Shown here piece after piece: positions 36,681-51,200 of a stretch of DNA of 64,000 nt. The position numbers and the translations under genes were made by a program. The stretch spans positions 21,985,649 through 22,049,648 of the forward strand of contig NC_066315.1 of the NCBI RefSeq assembly GCF_022539315.1. Direction: 5' to 3'. Below the pieces are notes generated by a model. It made no database searches, was not told the origin of the DNA, and saw only the letters and a program-made list of their open reading frames with translations. The DNA comes from Serinus canaria (Eukaryota > Chordata > Aves > Passeriformes > Fringillidae). Numbering within the stretch: position 1 is the stretch's first letter; every line of letters begins with the position of its first letter.

Positions 36681-39600
36681 AACATACTGCAACAGGTGAT
36701 CAACCAAGATCTTGGGTGTGTACTTTATTTCCCTGGCTTCCTGTTTATTGGCACAGAGTTTCACCTGCCATTCTGCTGCCCTGTCACCTGCAGGATACTT
36801 CTGCAGCTCTCCGCAGTTTGCTTTGCTTTAGCTTGCTCTGAGCGAGGGAAGGGTGTGCTACAGCAAAGCCTTTACAGGCAAAAAATTGGTTTGACTGAAA
36901 GTAATTTCATTTAAAATCACAGGCTGAAAATATTTTTATCCTGAAACAGCTTCTTACTCACAGCTGCATACCATGGCTTCCCTGTACACAGTTCCTATGT
37001 GAGTTTTGGCTTTGTAGGGTGATGGAATTTAAACATAACATAACCTGCCTGTTTTTCCTGTTCTTCTGAAGGCTGAAACCATCTTCCTTACCTGGATTCA
37101 ACCTGTTTCCAGCAACTGCTGTTGGCTTTGGTCTGTTCCTTTGTCATTAAACACATGCATGGTCTCTTGACACAGCATCAACTTCACCTGTGAGGCATCT
37201 GAGGGACACCCACAGCTGCTCCCACAGCCACAGGTGGCTGGAGCAGGGAAACTTCCATCCTTCCCTTCCTGCATTTCTACCTTGCTAATGCTGCAGCACA
37301 CTTAAGATAAGTTCTGTTCAACAAAACTGACTTGAAATCCAGTTTGTGCTCCTGTAGTGGCCCTCAACTACCAGCTTTCATAATACACATTTCTTCAGCT
37401 CTGTGCTGAGAAGGAAAAAAAAGCCCAGGCTGTCATCGCAGGTATCTGCTACTTTATATTGGGTTACACATTAGCAGCAGAGCTATTTACCTCCAAGAAC
37501 TCCAGTCCTGCAAAGTGTTACATAAACACATTTAAATATGTAAAATATGAACACGTGAATACATGTAAAATGCCACGTGTAAAAAAGGTTATATGCACAC
37601 ATACAGAATAGAACAATCAGATTCAAAAGAGCACTTTGAAACACAACAAAGAAAAAAATGTGTGTGTAATGAGAATTTCAAAACACTTTGGTTCTTCAGT
37701 TCCTTTAATTTTAACAGGACACACAGAATGATAGAAAGTAGAAACTTGATCATAATAGTTAATGGTGACTTTGCTATACTTTGTATGTTCCACATGGAGC
37801 CCTTTTGCATTTATTACTTCAGATTAGCACCTGAAGTATGAAATGTAAACTGCTAATATTTCCAGCTGGTTTTACACCAGTGTTACCATTTGAAAATCAT
37901 AATTTAAAAAATGGTACATATCTGCTGAGTGGACTCTGGATCCCAATCTCAGCCCACCATTCTTTGATATCCACATCCAAAAAAGTTTAGTCAGTGCTTG
38001 AGGGAAAAAAACTGTCATGGTAAAATAAGAGTTGGTTTCCGTGTTATCTCTACACCCCTTTTTAAAAAGTCAATTTACCTAAAATAAGTTTTTCATATGC
38101 ATAAATCCTTAGTACATTTTGCATATCCTTCAAAAATGTTTATATGTTTTCTGGAAAATTGTGTGTGTTATTCAAAAAGAAAAATAAAATTCCCCATCTG
38201 GATGGAATTGACAAAGTATTTTATTCTCTTCCATTTTCACCTCAGGTTCAATGTCTCTTGCATTTTTAATTTTAAAAAAATTAAAAATACCAACATTATC
38301 CTTTCAAATATTACTTAATCTTTCACATATGAAATATGTTTTCTCTTACAGAAGTTGTATTGTACCAAGGGGCATTAAAATGTAGCACACAAATTTTCTT
38401 GTTTTGAATTAATTCATGCTTAAGCTCTGGGTTTGCATAAATTATATCTAGAAACCATACACCACCAAATCTTTGGAGTGTTAAGTATCTGGAATTTATA
38501 TGGATGTCAATGAACATTCTTACATTCCTGTCTGCCAAGAGAAGGATCAGGCCATCAGTTTGGAAGCCATGATCACTTACTGCACTTTATGCCACATTTC
38601 ACATTTCTGCTCTGGGTTTACATATTTGTTTCTATTGTATTTCACTCTCAAAAACAGAAGGTGCGAAGGAAAGTGCATTGGTGAGGATCACAGGAAGAAA
38701 AGTAAAAATATTGATTGTTTTTTCTCTCATTTACTTAAAAGGCAATGCTTTTGGTATTATTCAAGCAGTCTTTGGCTTGCTTCCCCCTTATAATGGTGTC
38801 TGTTTCCCATTGTTAAAGATTCTTCATCCAGGCTAGTCTATTATTTCTGGAATTTGTAGAAAGGTTAGTGAGTCTCTAGAGTTGTGATTATTTTTTCTAG
38901 CTGACATTTATTGATCTCATTACCTTCATGCTCATATTTCAAAAAACTTTTTTTACATTTTGTTACCATTTCAAAGATGACAGAAATGCTGCAGTGCTCA
39001 CTGTATTAGAACTGTATGTAATTAAAATTTGTACTCTGTGTTTCATCAGAAATTCATTGCCAAACCTCAGCATGTGTTGTTTACAAATTAGATTGTTATA
39101 ATTAGAACACCAAATGACTGCAAAAATAGAGACTGAATTTATATTTGAAACAAACATCTATTTTACTTTTGCACAGAAAACTATGACATTTTTGTCCATA
39201 AGCAAGTTGCTAGATACCATTGTTTGGAGAAATCAGATGACATCCATACCTCTGCAGGTGCCAGCAAGAGACAGTTTAGGAGATACCATGGCAGAAGAAG
39301 GACAGGTACTATTCTTTTGCTAGCTTTTTACAAAGGAGTGAATTCACCTTTTGATTTTACTGCATATTTCCTTTCTCTGTTATTAATTATCACTGAAATT
39401 CATGTGATTACAACAGTATTAGCCATTTACTTTTAGATACAAAGAAATTTTGCTACTACTTGGATGGATTTTACAGAATTCTTGAAATATTCAAACTTAT
39501 TAAGGAACAAAAATAGGCTATAACACACTCAAGAACTTCTTAATATTTGTGTATTTTAGAGAAAGCACGTAGGCGATGGTCTTAAAAAGTACTATGTTGC

Positions 39601-40421
39601 TTCATAGATACCTAATAGCATGAGGGACTGACTCCTGAGTTCCAGAGGATTCCAGCTGACAAATGCTGTCAGTTTGAAATTCCTCCTGCTCTTTCCATAT
39701 AATTTTTTTTTAGAGCCTTTTTAAAGGTTGCCTGCTGAAGTATTAATGTGGACAGATGATGAAATACTGGCAACAGGATATATACAGAACTAACAGGGTG
39801 ATCTTGTGGCAGTGCATAATAAATACTTCCATGGAAGCATGAAGATCTGAGATACCTTAGGTAGTACAGTGGATGTGAAGAGCTCAGACTCAAGTTCTGT
39901 ACTGCTTTGCTGAAGACTGCTAAATCACTTCCCTGTCACTAAGCTCCCTAAAATAATAGAATAAATTGTCACTTTGCTGAAGTGGGGAAAAAGAAAACCA
40001 GCACGGGAAATAATTTGGTATAGGCGTTGACATTTAAAGCATTTAAATATCTGTATTATTCCATTAATATCTGGAAACTAGACACATTTACGTATCTGTA
40101 AAATAATCCATATGTAATATTAATAAAAATTTATATAAGTGTGTGTATACATATATATTAAAAACAATGTATTTTATTGCTGGAACTTCAGCAGAACTTA
40201 TATCTATTTATTTCTTAGTAAGCAGAACTTATATCTATTTTTTATTTTTATGAAGTTATGTAAAAGTGTTGCTTTCTCCTTTTTTTTTTATATCTGGAAT
40301 GGCTTAGTGAACTACCATGCTAAATGGCCCTCTACATGGAGAAAGTAGTTGTAGTTACTTACCACTTACTTCTTCTTATCAGAATGTATAGAGCTCCCAG
40401 ATCACTGATCTTTATCCAACT
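36681..40421. other. Intergenic DNA, no gene recognised
   Basis: Mostly AT-rich. Moderately G+C-rich patches at 36730-36860 and 37060-37300 are unassigned. The 31-base duplication is at 40190. Confidence 0.6.
40190..40241 (+). repeat. Tandem duplication, 31-base period
   Basis: AGCAGAACTTATATCTATTT occurs at 40190-40209 and again at 40221-40240, with TATTTCTTAGT between them. Two copies only; probably a replication slip. Confidence 0.85.
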
Positions 40422-40715
40422 TGTGTGACATCTCACAATGTTGTCTTAGATAGCAAAGGTTCTAGCATCATCATAGTACAAGGATTTCATATTATCAGAG
40501 CTTCATACCTTCTTGATGTTCCTCACAGGCAGCTCCTCTACCCACTGACTTCTCCAGGTCCTCACAGTAATCTGACACTCCTCTTTCCTTACTCTTATAT
40601 AGCACTAGTGCTTATTGATCACAGGTGTGGCCTGTTAAGATCAGGCCCACCTCCAATCTTCAGCAACTGACCCAGCTGCAACTCATTGGGGGACAAGATC
40701 ACCCTCTACATCACA
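40422..40715 (-). mobile_element. Probable LTR fragment of an avian endogenous retrovirus
   Basis: The block contains a minus-strand GCTATATAAG TATA box (plus near 40597-40606), a CTGACCCAGCTGCAACTCAT phrase and an AGATAGCAAAGG phrase. All three recall an avian ERV LTR in minus orientation. It is shorter than a full LTR and I see no polyadenylation signal, so it is a decayed or internally deleted copy. Confidence 0.5.
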
Positions 40716-43700
40716 ATTCCTCCTTGACCCTCTTTTCCCGAAGGCAATTTTCTTTTACTTCGTAAAAAGCAATATGAGTTTTCCTCTTGAAAAATGTGAC
40801 TTAAGATCCTTTGTAAACTCTACATGATCTTATGCCAATTGATAGAATAAAAAGTAACACATATGTGTTGACAGTCTCTGGATGACTTATGGCAATGTTA
40901 GCACCAGACAAAAAGGGTGAAAGCAACCTGCCCAGCTGGAATTGTCTGTGGATATCACTGAGGTGTGTGAATTTGTACACAGCAGGTCAAGCATGAAAGA
41001 ATGTTACTTATGGAAGTGTAAGATAAAATACTTTTGCAGACAGTACTGGGAGTAAGGAGATGCGAATGGAAATAACCACTTGATGGAAGCTGCCTTCATC
41101 GTTCCTTTGCAATGAGCATCGTCTCCTGTTTCTGGGCTGCTTCATTACTGTTGTCCTTGGAGCTCTCCTTAAATTAAATAAGTATGAGTTGGAAAAGGGA
41201 TTGACAGCTGTGGTTATACTAGTTATTGAAACTAATGGATCTATGGCTGAAGCATATGCTAGCAGCCTCACTGGCTGTGGATATCATGGTTAACTATGGA
41301 AAGTTTAGTCAGTATTTTCTATCATTTTATTTAAAAAACATTTCAAGGTATCTGTTTTCCAGTTAATATTAAATCCTGATCCCTAATAATAAAAACACAG
41401 TAACTTTACTCACCTTTTAAATTTTAAAGCCACTAGCACATACAGTCCTAACCTCAGGAGATCAGTCTGATGACCATCAAGAAGCAACAGAGACCACAAA
41501 TGACCTGTCTTGTGGATGTCTAGCATTTAATTAAAGTTTTGATAGGATTTAGCAGAAAGAAAATCTAACAAAACTACAAGATTGGAAATGCAAACCATAT
41601 TTCTCCTTTAGAAAGAGATTGATGTATTAAATATTTATGCAAACATAGTAAATTGGCAAGTGTATGAACATACTGCTACATCTTCACCTCTTCCATATAT
41701 CATCTGCCTGAAGAAAAGGATTTGCTACTAAAATAGAATAGGTGTTCTGCTATATAATTTTCATAACAGGAGCTACTTGTCATTATTCTTTCTATATCCA
41801 TCTATATCCATCCTAATATAGGTGAAGATTATAGCTAACAATAAGAATAAACCAATGGATACTGTTTCTGAATAGACAATGGAACATATATTTACATCAC
41901 TGGACACATACTCTGGAGAAACTGATCTTTTGTTAATTCAGGGTAATGTCCTATTCTCCTAACTGATCTATGAATTTAAGTGAATGGCATATCCAGCAAC
42001 CTTCGGAAAATAATAGATTTATTGCAAATTTTAACTGACTATGAAATTAGGAGTTTTCCTGATAGCCCAGTACTAGTAATACTTAGCATTCTTCTTTATG
42101 ATTGTAGTGACAGTATTGAGTAATTTTCACAACAACTCCAAAGGAAACATTATAGTCTCTTTTTTAGTGATAGAGAAAGTAATACAGAGGGGCTCTGAAT
42201 ATCACATAAAAGGTGTATCCAAGTAAAGTTAGGAGTAAGGATGAATCATGAGTGAGAATGACATTCTTGTTCAACTATATGACTTTCTTAAAACCAGTGG
42301 TGCATGAGCCTATAGGGAAAGTAGGGCATGATTTACTGCTCTTCCCTGATGTAGACACACACACACTTTGGTTTGACCACCATGCTTATTTGCTGGCTGC
42401 AGAATTAATATCAAGCTGTAGACTATAAAGTGACTGCTCAGCACTTAAGACGTTCCAAAAAGCTCCATCCAAAGTAAAACAGTGTCCATTGATTCTGCAC
42501 AGACTAAAGAGTAGAATAACTTAACCATCAATGCTTTAAGTGTATAAACTTTGACAGATTCAACTTCTGTGTAACAGAGAGCTGCTTACCTAAGTGATTA
42601 GAAAGACAAATATAACTATTTAGGTTAAAATAGTCAGCCTGGGATGAAAGATGCTTGGATAAGCAGTGTTATCATTACTTCAAATGGAATAAAATAGGGA
42701 AGGACTATAATACCCTAAATAAATTATTGAAATCAAGACAGATACAAAGAAGATTTTGCTATTAATTATTTCAGGAAAAAATATAATTGCGGTATTTTAA
42801 GATTCTGGGGAAAAAAAGAACAGAGGTTTGAAGCTGCCATTTCACTGAAAACAAAACAAAGCTTTATGCAGACCAGCTTGTGTTTTTTACATTCACCAGA
42901 ATGAAACTTTATAAAATGTTCCCCAAAATATGGTTCACTAAGAAAAATAAATGACACATTCAGACTAAAATTTATTCATGTGATCTACAGAAATGTTGAC
43001 TATTTCTAATATATGGTTTTCGCTTTCAAATAATTATGACTCTTTTGGGATAATAGATGATTTATTTAAGTAGAATAACAGAACAACTAATGTAATCATA
43101 CGTAATTTAAGGTTTTTTTTACCATATATCAACATGCTTAACAGTTGAAGGTTTCTGAAGAAACTCTGATTTTGTCAACCTCAAAAAGTGTCACTGGTTT
43201 CAGTGGGACAGGAGGTCACTTTTCATGTGAACCCACAGGAATTAGCTGCAGCTATGGACCTCTAGAGTGGAGAGGAGTGAGAGGCTGGATGTGTGGTTTA
43301 GGGAAACAGAGTGAAGGGAAATTTAGTTTAGGCTTTATAATCCAAAGATCTGCACATATATTTCCAGGACTTAATTGACAGCTTTAAAATCTCCTTTATG
43401 TCCAAAACTGTAACACTACTAAGACCTTTCTGTTATACCTCAGGAACCTCATTGTGTGTTTTTACACCTGAATTGTCTTGCCAAGATGTTGATTTCACCC
43501 TCTTCCTTCCCTCCCTCTCTACTGTAGGGAACACCTGTAAAAATCACATCCGTATTAGAGTATGTTTTTACTTCAGGGTTAATTTGGGTTCTTCTACATT
43601 GGGAAACGTTTTAAGTTAGAATAATCAGACTGTGAAACAGTACTCAAGCTGTGTGTCTACACACCTTCTGTCCTTGTTTGCTTGTCAAAATAAAATTTCT

Positions 43701-44381
43701 AGAGGTGTAATGCCAGAAGATGCTTTGCACTCTGAATTTTCTCATATCTGGAGGCATGGGGAAGGTTGTCTTTGCTCTTTCTAGGTACACCAAAGGGATT
43801 GTGGAAAACTTTTTGGAACTCAGGCCCTTAAGCAGATCTAGCCTGTACCCACAGTGAGGAATGCTTAGGTTAGCAGCTGGGAAATCATGCTAACTGTAGT
43901 TTTTACCTACCCAGCAGAGAATATCAGTTTAACGGACTATGTGTGCAGGTGGAACTCAGATCAGGAGCAACACTTGAACTACAATTTAAATAAAATTCAC
44001 AAGGCAGACAAGGGTTTTATGGGTATGTCTACACAGTACTGTCTAATGCTGCAAAGAAACATATGAATTAACTCAACCATTAAAATGAATATGACTGCAT
44101 TAATTTAGTTCTTATGGTCAGAGAATATTTATGTCAGAACTAGCATCCTCATATCTAGGATGGATATTTAATTTATTTAAATATTGCACAACCACATTGT
44201 GCAATAAGGACAATCTCTCCAAAGAATAATTAGAAAATGCTTACAGAATTTTTGGGGGTGCACAATAAATGCTAAGCAATCTTTAATAATAATAAAAAAG
44301 TTTGTAAACTGAGAGGATAGATGAACTGGAGAACCTTTCATTATTCTAATAATCATCTCTTAGTGACAGCTGGCCTGCTTT

Positions 44382-44411
44382 TCTTCCTTCCTTCCTTCCT
44401 TCCTTCCTTCC
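44382..44411 (+). repeat. (TTCC)n microsatellite
   Basis: About seven and a half perfect TTCC repeats, in an AT-rich region. Likely polymorphic in length. It makes a short polypyrimidine tract on the plus strand. Confidence 0.95.
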
Positions 44412-45639
44412 ATCTTGAAACGTCACTAACACTTCTGCAAAAAAAGCATAATATTCTGAAAGGTAGTATTTTACATCACTGTGCTCAGCTGAAAATTACT
44501 TTATGAGATCTAAGGTAGTGAAGGATTGGACCCAGATGAAAGTACTAATGGTTAAGGCTCATATTTCTACATGACTTGTGATGAAAGACAAGAAGGTGCT
44601 GCATCTCCAGAGACTTTGGGGACTGTTCAGGGAGTGATATAATTAATAACTAACTGTTCAATTTGACAACACTTAATCTCATTTTCTCAGGCTTGCGTCC
44701 TACAGATTATTTATAAATTAGATTGGTGGTCATAGTAACTATTCCCCTGAGTTTGCAAAGTGAAGGGAGCCCAAAATGACTTCTACTTTTCACAGCAGGG
44801 TCAATTGAGCACATCATCCTCCTCAGCAAGATAAAATGAATACGGTGCAGTCTACTCAGGGGAAAATAAATTCTGTTTCACACAATATTAGTAAATGGGC
44901 TGGGCAAGACTCTGTAAGTTTAAAGAGGAAAGTAGTGTCCTTTAAATATACAGCAAAGCCCTTGCACCATTTCAGCTTGTGCTGAACCTCCTCTGCAGGT
45001 GACATGGCCAGTCTGACCACATGGCTGCAACACCCCACTGTGCATCTCCGGCCTTTGCACATGGCCTGGGTCCTCTGCACCCTCTCCCTCACCTTGTAAC
45101 AGAGCAGCTGCAGCCTCATGGAGCAAAGGACTTTTCATATTTCTTCACAACAGAAAAGGAACAGAGACCTCTATGCAAGTTGTTGAGATGTAAATTCTCA
45201 TTCTGTTTCTATTCTGAGAAACAACAGTTGCATCATCAAGAAGCAAAGTTTTTGGAAGTTCATTTCATCGCCAAAGAGAAAAGGTGCTTGTCTTTACTTC
45301 CAGATACATATTCAGTGCAGAGTCAGAAAGTTAAGCTGCAAACCAAAATTCAAAGTGAAGATAATACTTTTATCTTTAACAGGCTTGCAGAGGAATTATT
45401 TCAGGAAGAACTGAAAATATATATGCCAACAAGAATAAATTTCAAGTCACTCACATAGCTGTAACTTCTATGACTTGTAGGAGGAAATCATAAAAGCTCC
45501 TTTTCACCACCAAATTAACAGTGGACTACTTTTTTTTTTTTATCAGTACAGTATCACAATTTCTCAAACTCCACTCTACAATGCAATTTCTTCCTTGAGA
45601 AAAGTCCTTCAGAGGTCTTTTACAGGCATTGTATTACTA

Positions 45640-45815
45640 CCAGGCTTCAAAGCCTGATCTGTACTGATTCATGGGACTGTTTAATCTATGATCCACAACA
45701 CCCTTTGGCAAGGAGTCCCACAGCTCAACCACACATAATGCAAAGAGCCAAGTCCTTTCATTTATTTCACACCTCAATTTTACCAGCTTAATTTGACACC
45801 CATCTAAAAGTTTTT
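45640..45815 (+). mobile_element. Possible ancient amniote interspersed repeat
   Basis: CCTTTGGCAAGGAGTCCCAC, then AGCTCAACCACAC, then CTTTCATTTATTTCACACCT, ending near TTTGACACCCATCT, resembles an old CR1/L3-like repeat with the order GGCA-GGAGT-CCACAG, CTTCCTTT and ATTTCAT-G-GACCCC. The match is from memory and diverged. Confidence 0.35.
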
Positions 45816-46749
45816 TACATTGCAAAACACTGTATGATGGTTAACATATGGACGTTCTAATACATTACTTCCACCTTTGGTTATTCAAAATTCAGAATTA
45901 TTATGCTATCTTTATAGCAGTGTTAATATATTTATTAATAAAATACATAATTTGATGATTTGTGTATAGGTACATATACACACATGGAGTAAAACTTAAT
46001 ACGGTATGTGAAACACTATACAATGCTGCATACTGGAGTGTACAACACCAAGTTACATAAACAGTCAAAAAAATAACATTTAATTTGTCATGATCTCTTT
46101 ATCAGTTTGATGGATTGTGTGAGATTTTTCCTTTTATTTTCATTAGGTTCACAGAAAAAAAACTCTTGAGAATCTAAAATTAGAATGATTGTGGAATATC
46201 AGTTTCATTCATTAAATAACTGAAAGCATATGCTTTTAGGAGATTAAGTGAAAAAACGGAAACAATTCTTATCTACAGTTTAAAGCAATCTACTTCGAAG
46301 AAATGAATGATCTGCAGGTGACTACTAAGGCTGTGTGATTTATTGATTTATTTTATTGACTTAGGAAGCAGCAGAGCAGACATGATACTTGTGACCTGAT
46401 GAGAAGAAACCGAGTCTGCACAAGTGGGTCCGAGGTACCTCGCACCTCCGTCTTGCAAAAGGGGAGGGGAACAACCTGTTCCAGCTATTTACTGGGGGAA
46501 GATTTTCAGACCTGCGATTCTGTGTAAATCACTGAGGTGGTAAATGACGCCACGCACCTAAATTCACGCGCTTTCAGGGGGGACGATGGAGACCAGTCCA
46601 GGCAGCCGGGCAGCCCCGCCGCAGTCCGGGGCCAGCCCGGGCTCCCAGCCGGCGCAGCGGCGCTTCCCGGCAGCGCGCCTGGATGCCGAGTGTCCGTGCC
46701 GTTCACGTCCCCTGCCCGGGACAGCCCACGGGACAGCGGAGGGGAGTGA

Positions 46750-48171
<1,422 letters not shown>

Positions 48172-48187
48172 TGAGGCGCGTTGTGAA

Positions 48188-48276
48188 CTACCTGTCTAGA
48201 CCGACGTCTAGGTAGAACACGCTTGAAGTTTGGGGCGGTCCTGCGGAGACTGCAGACCCGTCGAGCTACCCTAGAC
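48188..48276. repeat. Cluster of inverted CTACC-CTAGAC motifs
   Basis: CTACCTGTCTAGAC (48188-48201) and GTCTAGGTAG (48206-48215) form an imperfect hairpin with a perfect six-base core, CTAGAC-CGAC-GTCTAG. A third copy, CTACCCTAGAC, follows at 48266-48276. It lies in the part of the CpG island within intron 1. Confidence 0.7.
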
Positions 48277-51200
48277 GGTGTCCGTGAGTCGCTAAAGGCG
48301 TGTCGTAGGCGCGAAGGGGGGTCCTGTGCTGCCGGGGCCTGAGGGTGCCGGGGGGGCACGGCGCAGGTGACGATGTCCCGCTGCCTCTCCTGTGCCTCTC
48401 AACGTGGTTGTGGCATCGTAATCGCCACCGAACTTTCCCTGTCACCGTGCTGGGTGTCGGTGTGTGACACACGGAGGGGTACGGACCTGCCATCCACCGA
48501 GTCTGCCTTGCACGAGTACCAGGGACGCCGTGAGCACACTGGTGGGATTCCCTGAGCTTCCACAATGCCAGGTTGTGCCCCGCAACACACCTGGACCCTA
48601 AATACCTTATGGGAACTAAAGTCTGCTTTCTCTTTCTTGACTTCCAGTGAACAAAAATGACACATATTTCACTATGCTTCCAAAATCCTTGCTGTGTTGT
48701 GCCCTAGCATTCTGATAGAGCACCTGCAAGTTCTTCCCTTGTACTGCTGTGTCTGTCGTGTGCAGTGAAACACAACTGCCCCGCAGGTATCATCGATCAG
48801 TCATTGGCTGAGCTGCGTTTGTGTTCTTTGGCCCATGGAGCTGATCCACTTCCCACTTTTGTGTGTGGAACCCCCTGAAATGCAGGCAGCACTTACTGAG
48901 ATCTCCGTTCGAAATTAGGTCAAAAGGGAAAAAGATCTCAAAGATCTCAAAGTTCTAAAATGGGAACAAGCTTGATTGTAAATACTTCTGATTTAGTAGA
49001 ATTTAAACAACTGATATTCGAGTCGAGTAGTATCTGAAGCCTGGGAAGATACTAGCCTCTGAATATTATGTTCCAAATCCTTCACTTTCCAATTTCTTTC
49101 TCTTTCTAACTTCCTCCCCCACTGCATTGCACACCACTCATCTCCAACTAAATACCCATTACATAAATTTGTCTGACTCCAGTAACAAATCATCATTTTA
49201 AACACAGGTCCACTAACAAATAGCCATAGTCCTGCTACTGGATGGGAGCAATTTTTATTAATATATAAGTAACAGACAAGAAGACCAATGAAAATTCATG
49301 TTTCTTATTCTTTAAAGGTGTATTTTTTAAAGGATTTTGTTTTAAATTGAACCATCTTAGTCTTAAGCCAACCATCTAGGGTTTAGTGGAAAAGGGAAAA
49401 AGCTATGACATTGAAAATTATTCTCAAGTCTCTTTCACTGTATAGAAATGCTCTTTCATGTGAGCTTTCCAGAGTTTGAAAAAAGTAGCAAGGGCACTTT
49501 GCATTACTTTTCACTAAGACAGAATGTCTTGTTTCCTAAATTTGTATTACCAGGAGTTGCTGTTTTATATGTTTTGGGGCCATTTCTACAGAAAGGACTG
49601 AATTTTAGCAATCATTGGCTTTCATTTTGAATTCTTGAGGGAAAAAATTTATTTCTCTACATATATTTATTTTTTTAAAGTTTTTTCTTTGGTTTTTTGC
49701 CTTTTTGATTGGCAACTCTTTGAAGCTAGTCAGGCTTTTGAGGTCATAGGCTAAGCCCTTTGGAGAGGGAGTGTTGGACAGCTCATGGGAATAAAGGTGC
49801 ATGATAAAGTTTTATTAATTCTGGGTAATTAGAGCTCTGCAACTTTTTCATTTATTTGATATTTTGAATTTACTATTAGTTTATATAGGCTATTTTCATA
49901 TTTTGGTATGGAAGTTCAGATTTTAGGAGATAAATAAAGGATGCTCAGTTGGCACTGAGGGTAATAGTTTTCTATTGAATACTAAAGTGAGTAATTTGCA
50001 TGTGCCTAAAAATGTATAACTTTCCAGACCATATCCTTCTCCCTCATCAGTGTGCATAAAGTTGGTAACAGTGAACAGCAAAAAACACCACCTGGATACA
50101 TTTTGCATTATGGATGTGGGAGTCATTCATGTTGAGATTTAGTATTGACTGAGGTATTAAAATTGTTTTAAACATGCAAAAAGGCCTCACACAATGCAAA
50201 CAAACTCTCCAACTATTGAGTTAAACTTGGGACCTCTTCTTATACTTAAGAAGGAAGTCTCAGGCTAGTGGCATTTATTTGTATTCTCTGTGCTGTGCTT
50301 TTATTTAATCCCTCCTGATTATAACATTGAAAGATACAAGTTATGTCTTGCAGTTGTTTTTAAAATGTTGAATTGGAAGCAGCCTTGAAGATTTGATTTT
50401 ATCATTTGTACCATTAAACAATCTTCTGTTTGTACACTATAAGTGATCTTATGCATGAATCTATGTAGCCTTTAATGGATAATATGTACCTTTCTAAATT
50501 TAAAGTGTTCTGTATTAACAGACCATGAAATGTCAGTAGACTTAAGGCTATGCTTTAAGAAATGAGAACAGTGGTGAATATTTTAAATACCTTTATCAAA
50601 TTTCATGGTTTTATGAACAAGGATTTTTTCAGTCTGGGTGTTTATGTAGCATTTATTTAGCATACTTTGCTATTATTGTACCAGAAACAATTCTGGTCCT
50701 TCTTCCTGGTATGCAGAGAGACCTTTAGCTGTAGCAGTTTGAATGAGAACAAGATATGTAGAATACAAGGATAACACACTTTGGGTGTGCAATGAATTTG
50801 TCATGATGTTGTCATAAAATCCTTAAAAAATTTTAGCTTGCCTTTGCCCACTTTTACATATTGGAGTAGGGACTAGCTGTGAGTATCGTGAAGTTAGTAG
50901 TGATGAATTCAGAAAGAGTGGAATTAGAAGCAGTCACCAGTGAATCCTTTCTCAGTGGAGTCTGATGGATTTACATGGATTTACATGGGGAAGGAAATGC
51001 TGAGTTTGAACATGAGGCCAACATTACTAAGGATAATGGACAGTAAGCCAGTGAAGGAAGCTGCTCATTTTAAAACACAGCTGATTCTGTGCTTTACGCT
51101 TTTATATTTTATGTGAAAAGTTATATTCAGGAGCATATTATGAGCAAATTTTCTGTCTCTGAAAATTGCTGTTTAAGGAAATTCATTAGGATGTAGAGAT

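Larger units (their letters stand above)
40716..46429. other. Intergenic DNA immediately upstream of the ZNF804B CpG island
   Basis: AT-rich unique sequence with the TTCC microsatellite at 44382 and the possible ancient repeat at 45640. The 145-codon open frame at 45021-45458 has no recognised domain. Distal regulatory elements for ZNF804B could lie here but none is identifiable by eye. Confidence 0.6.
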
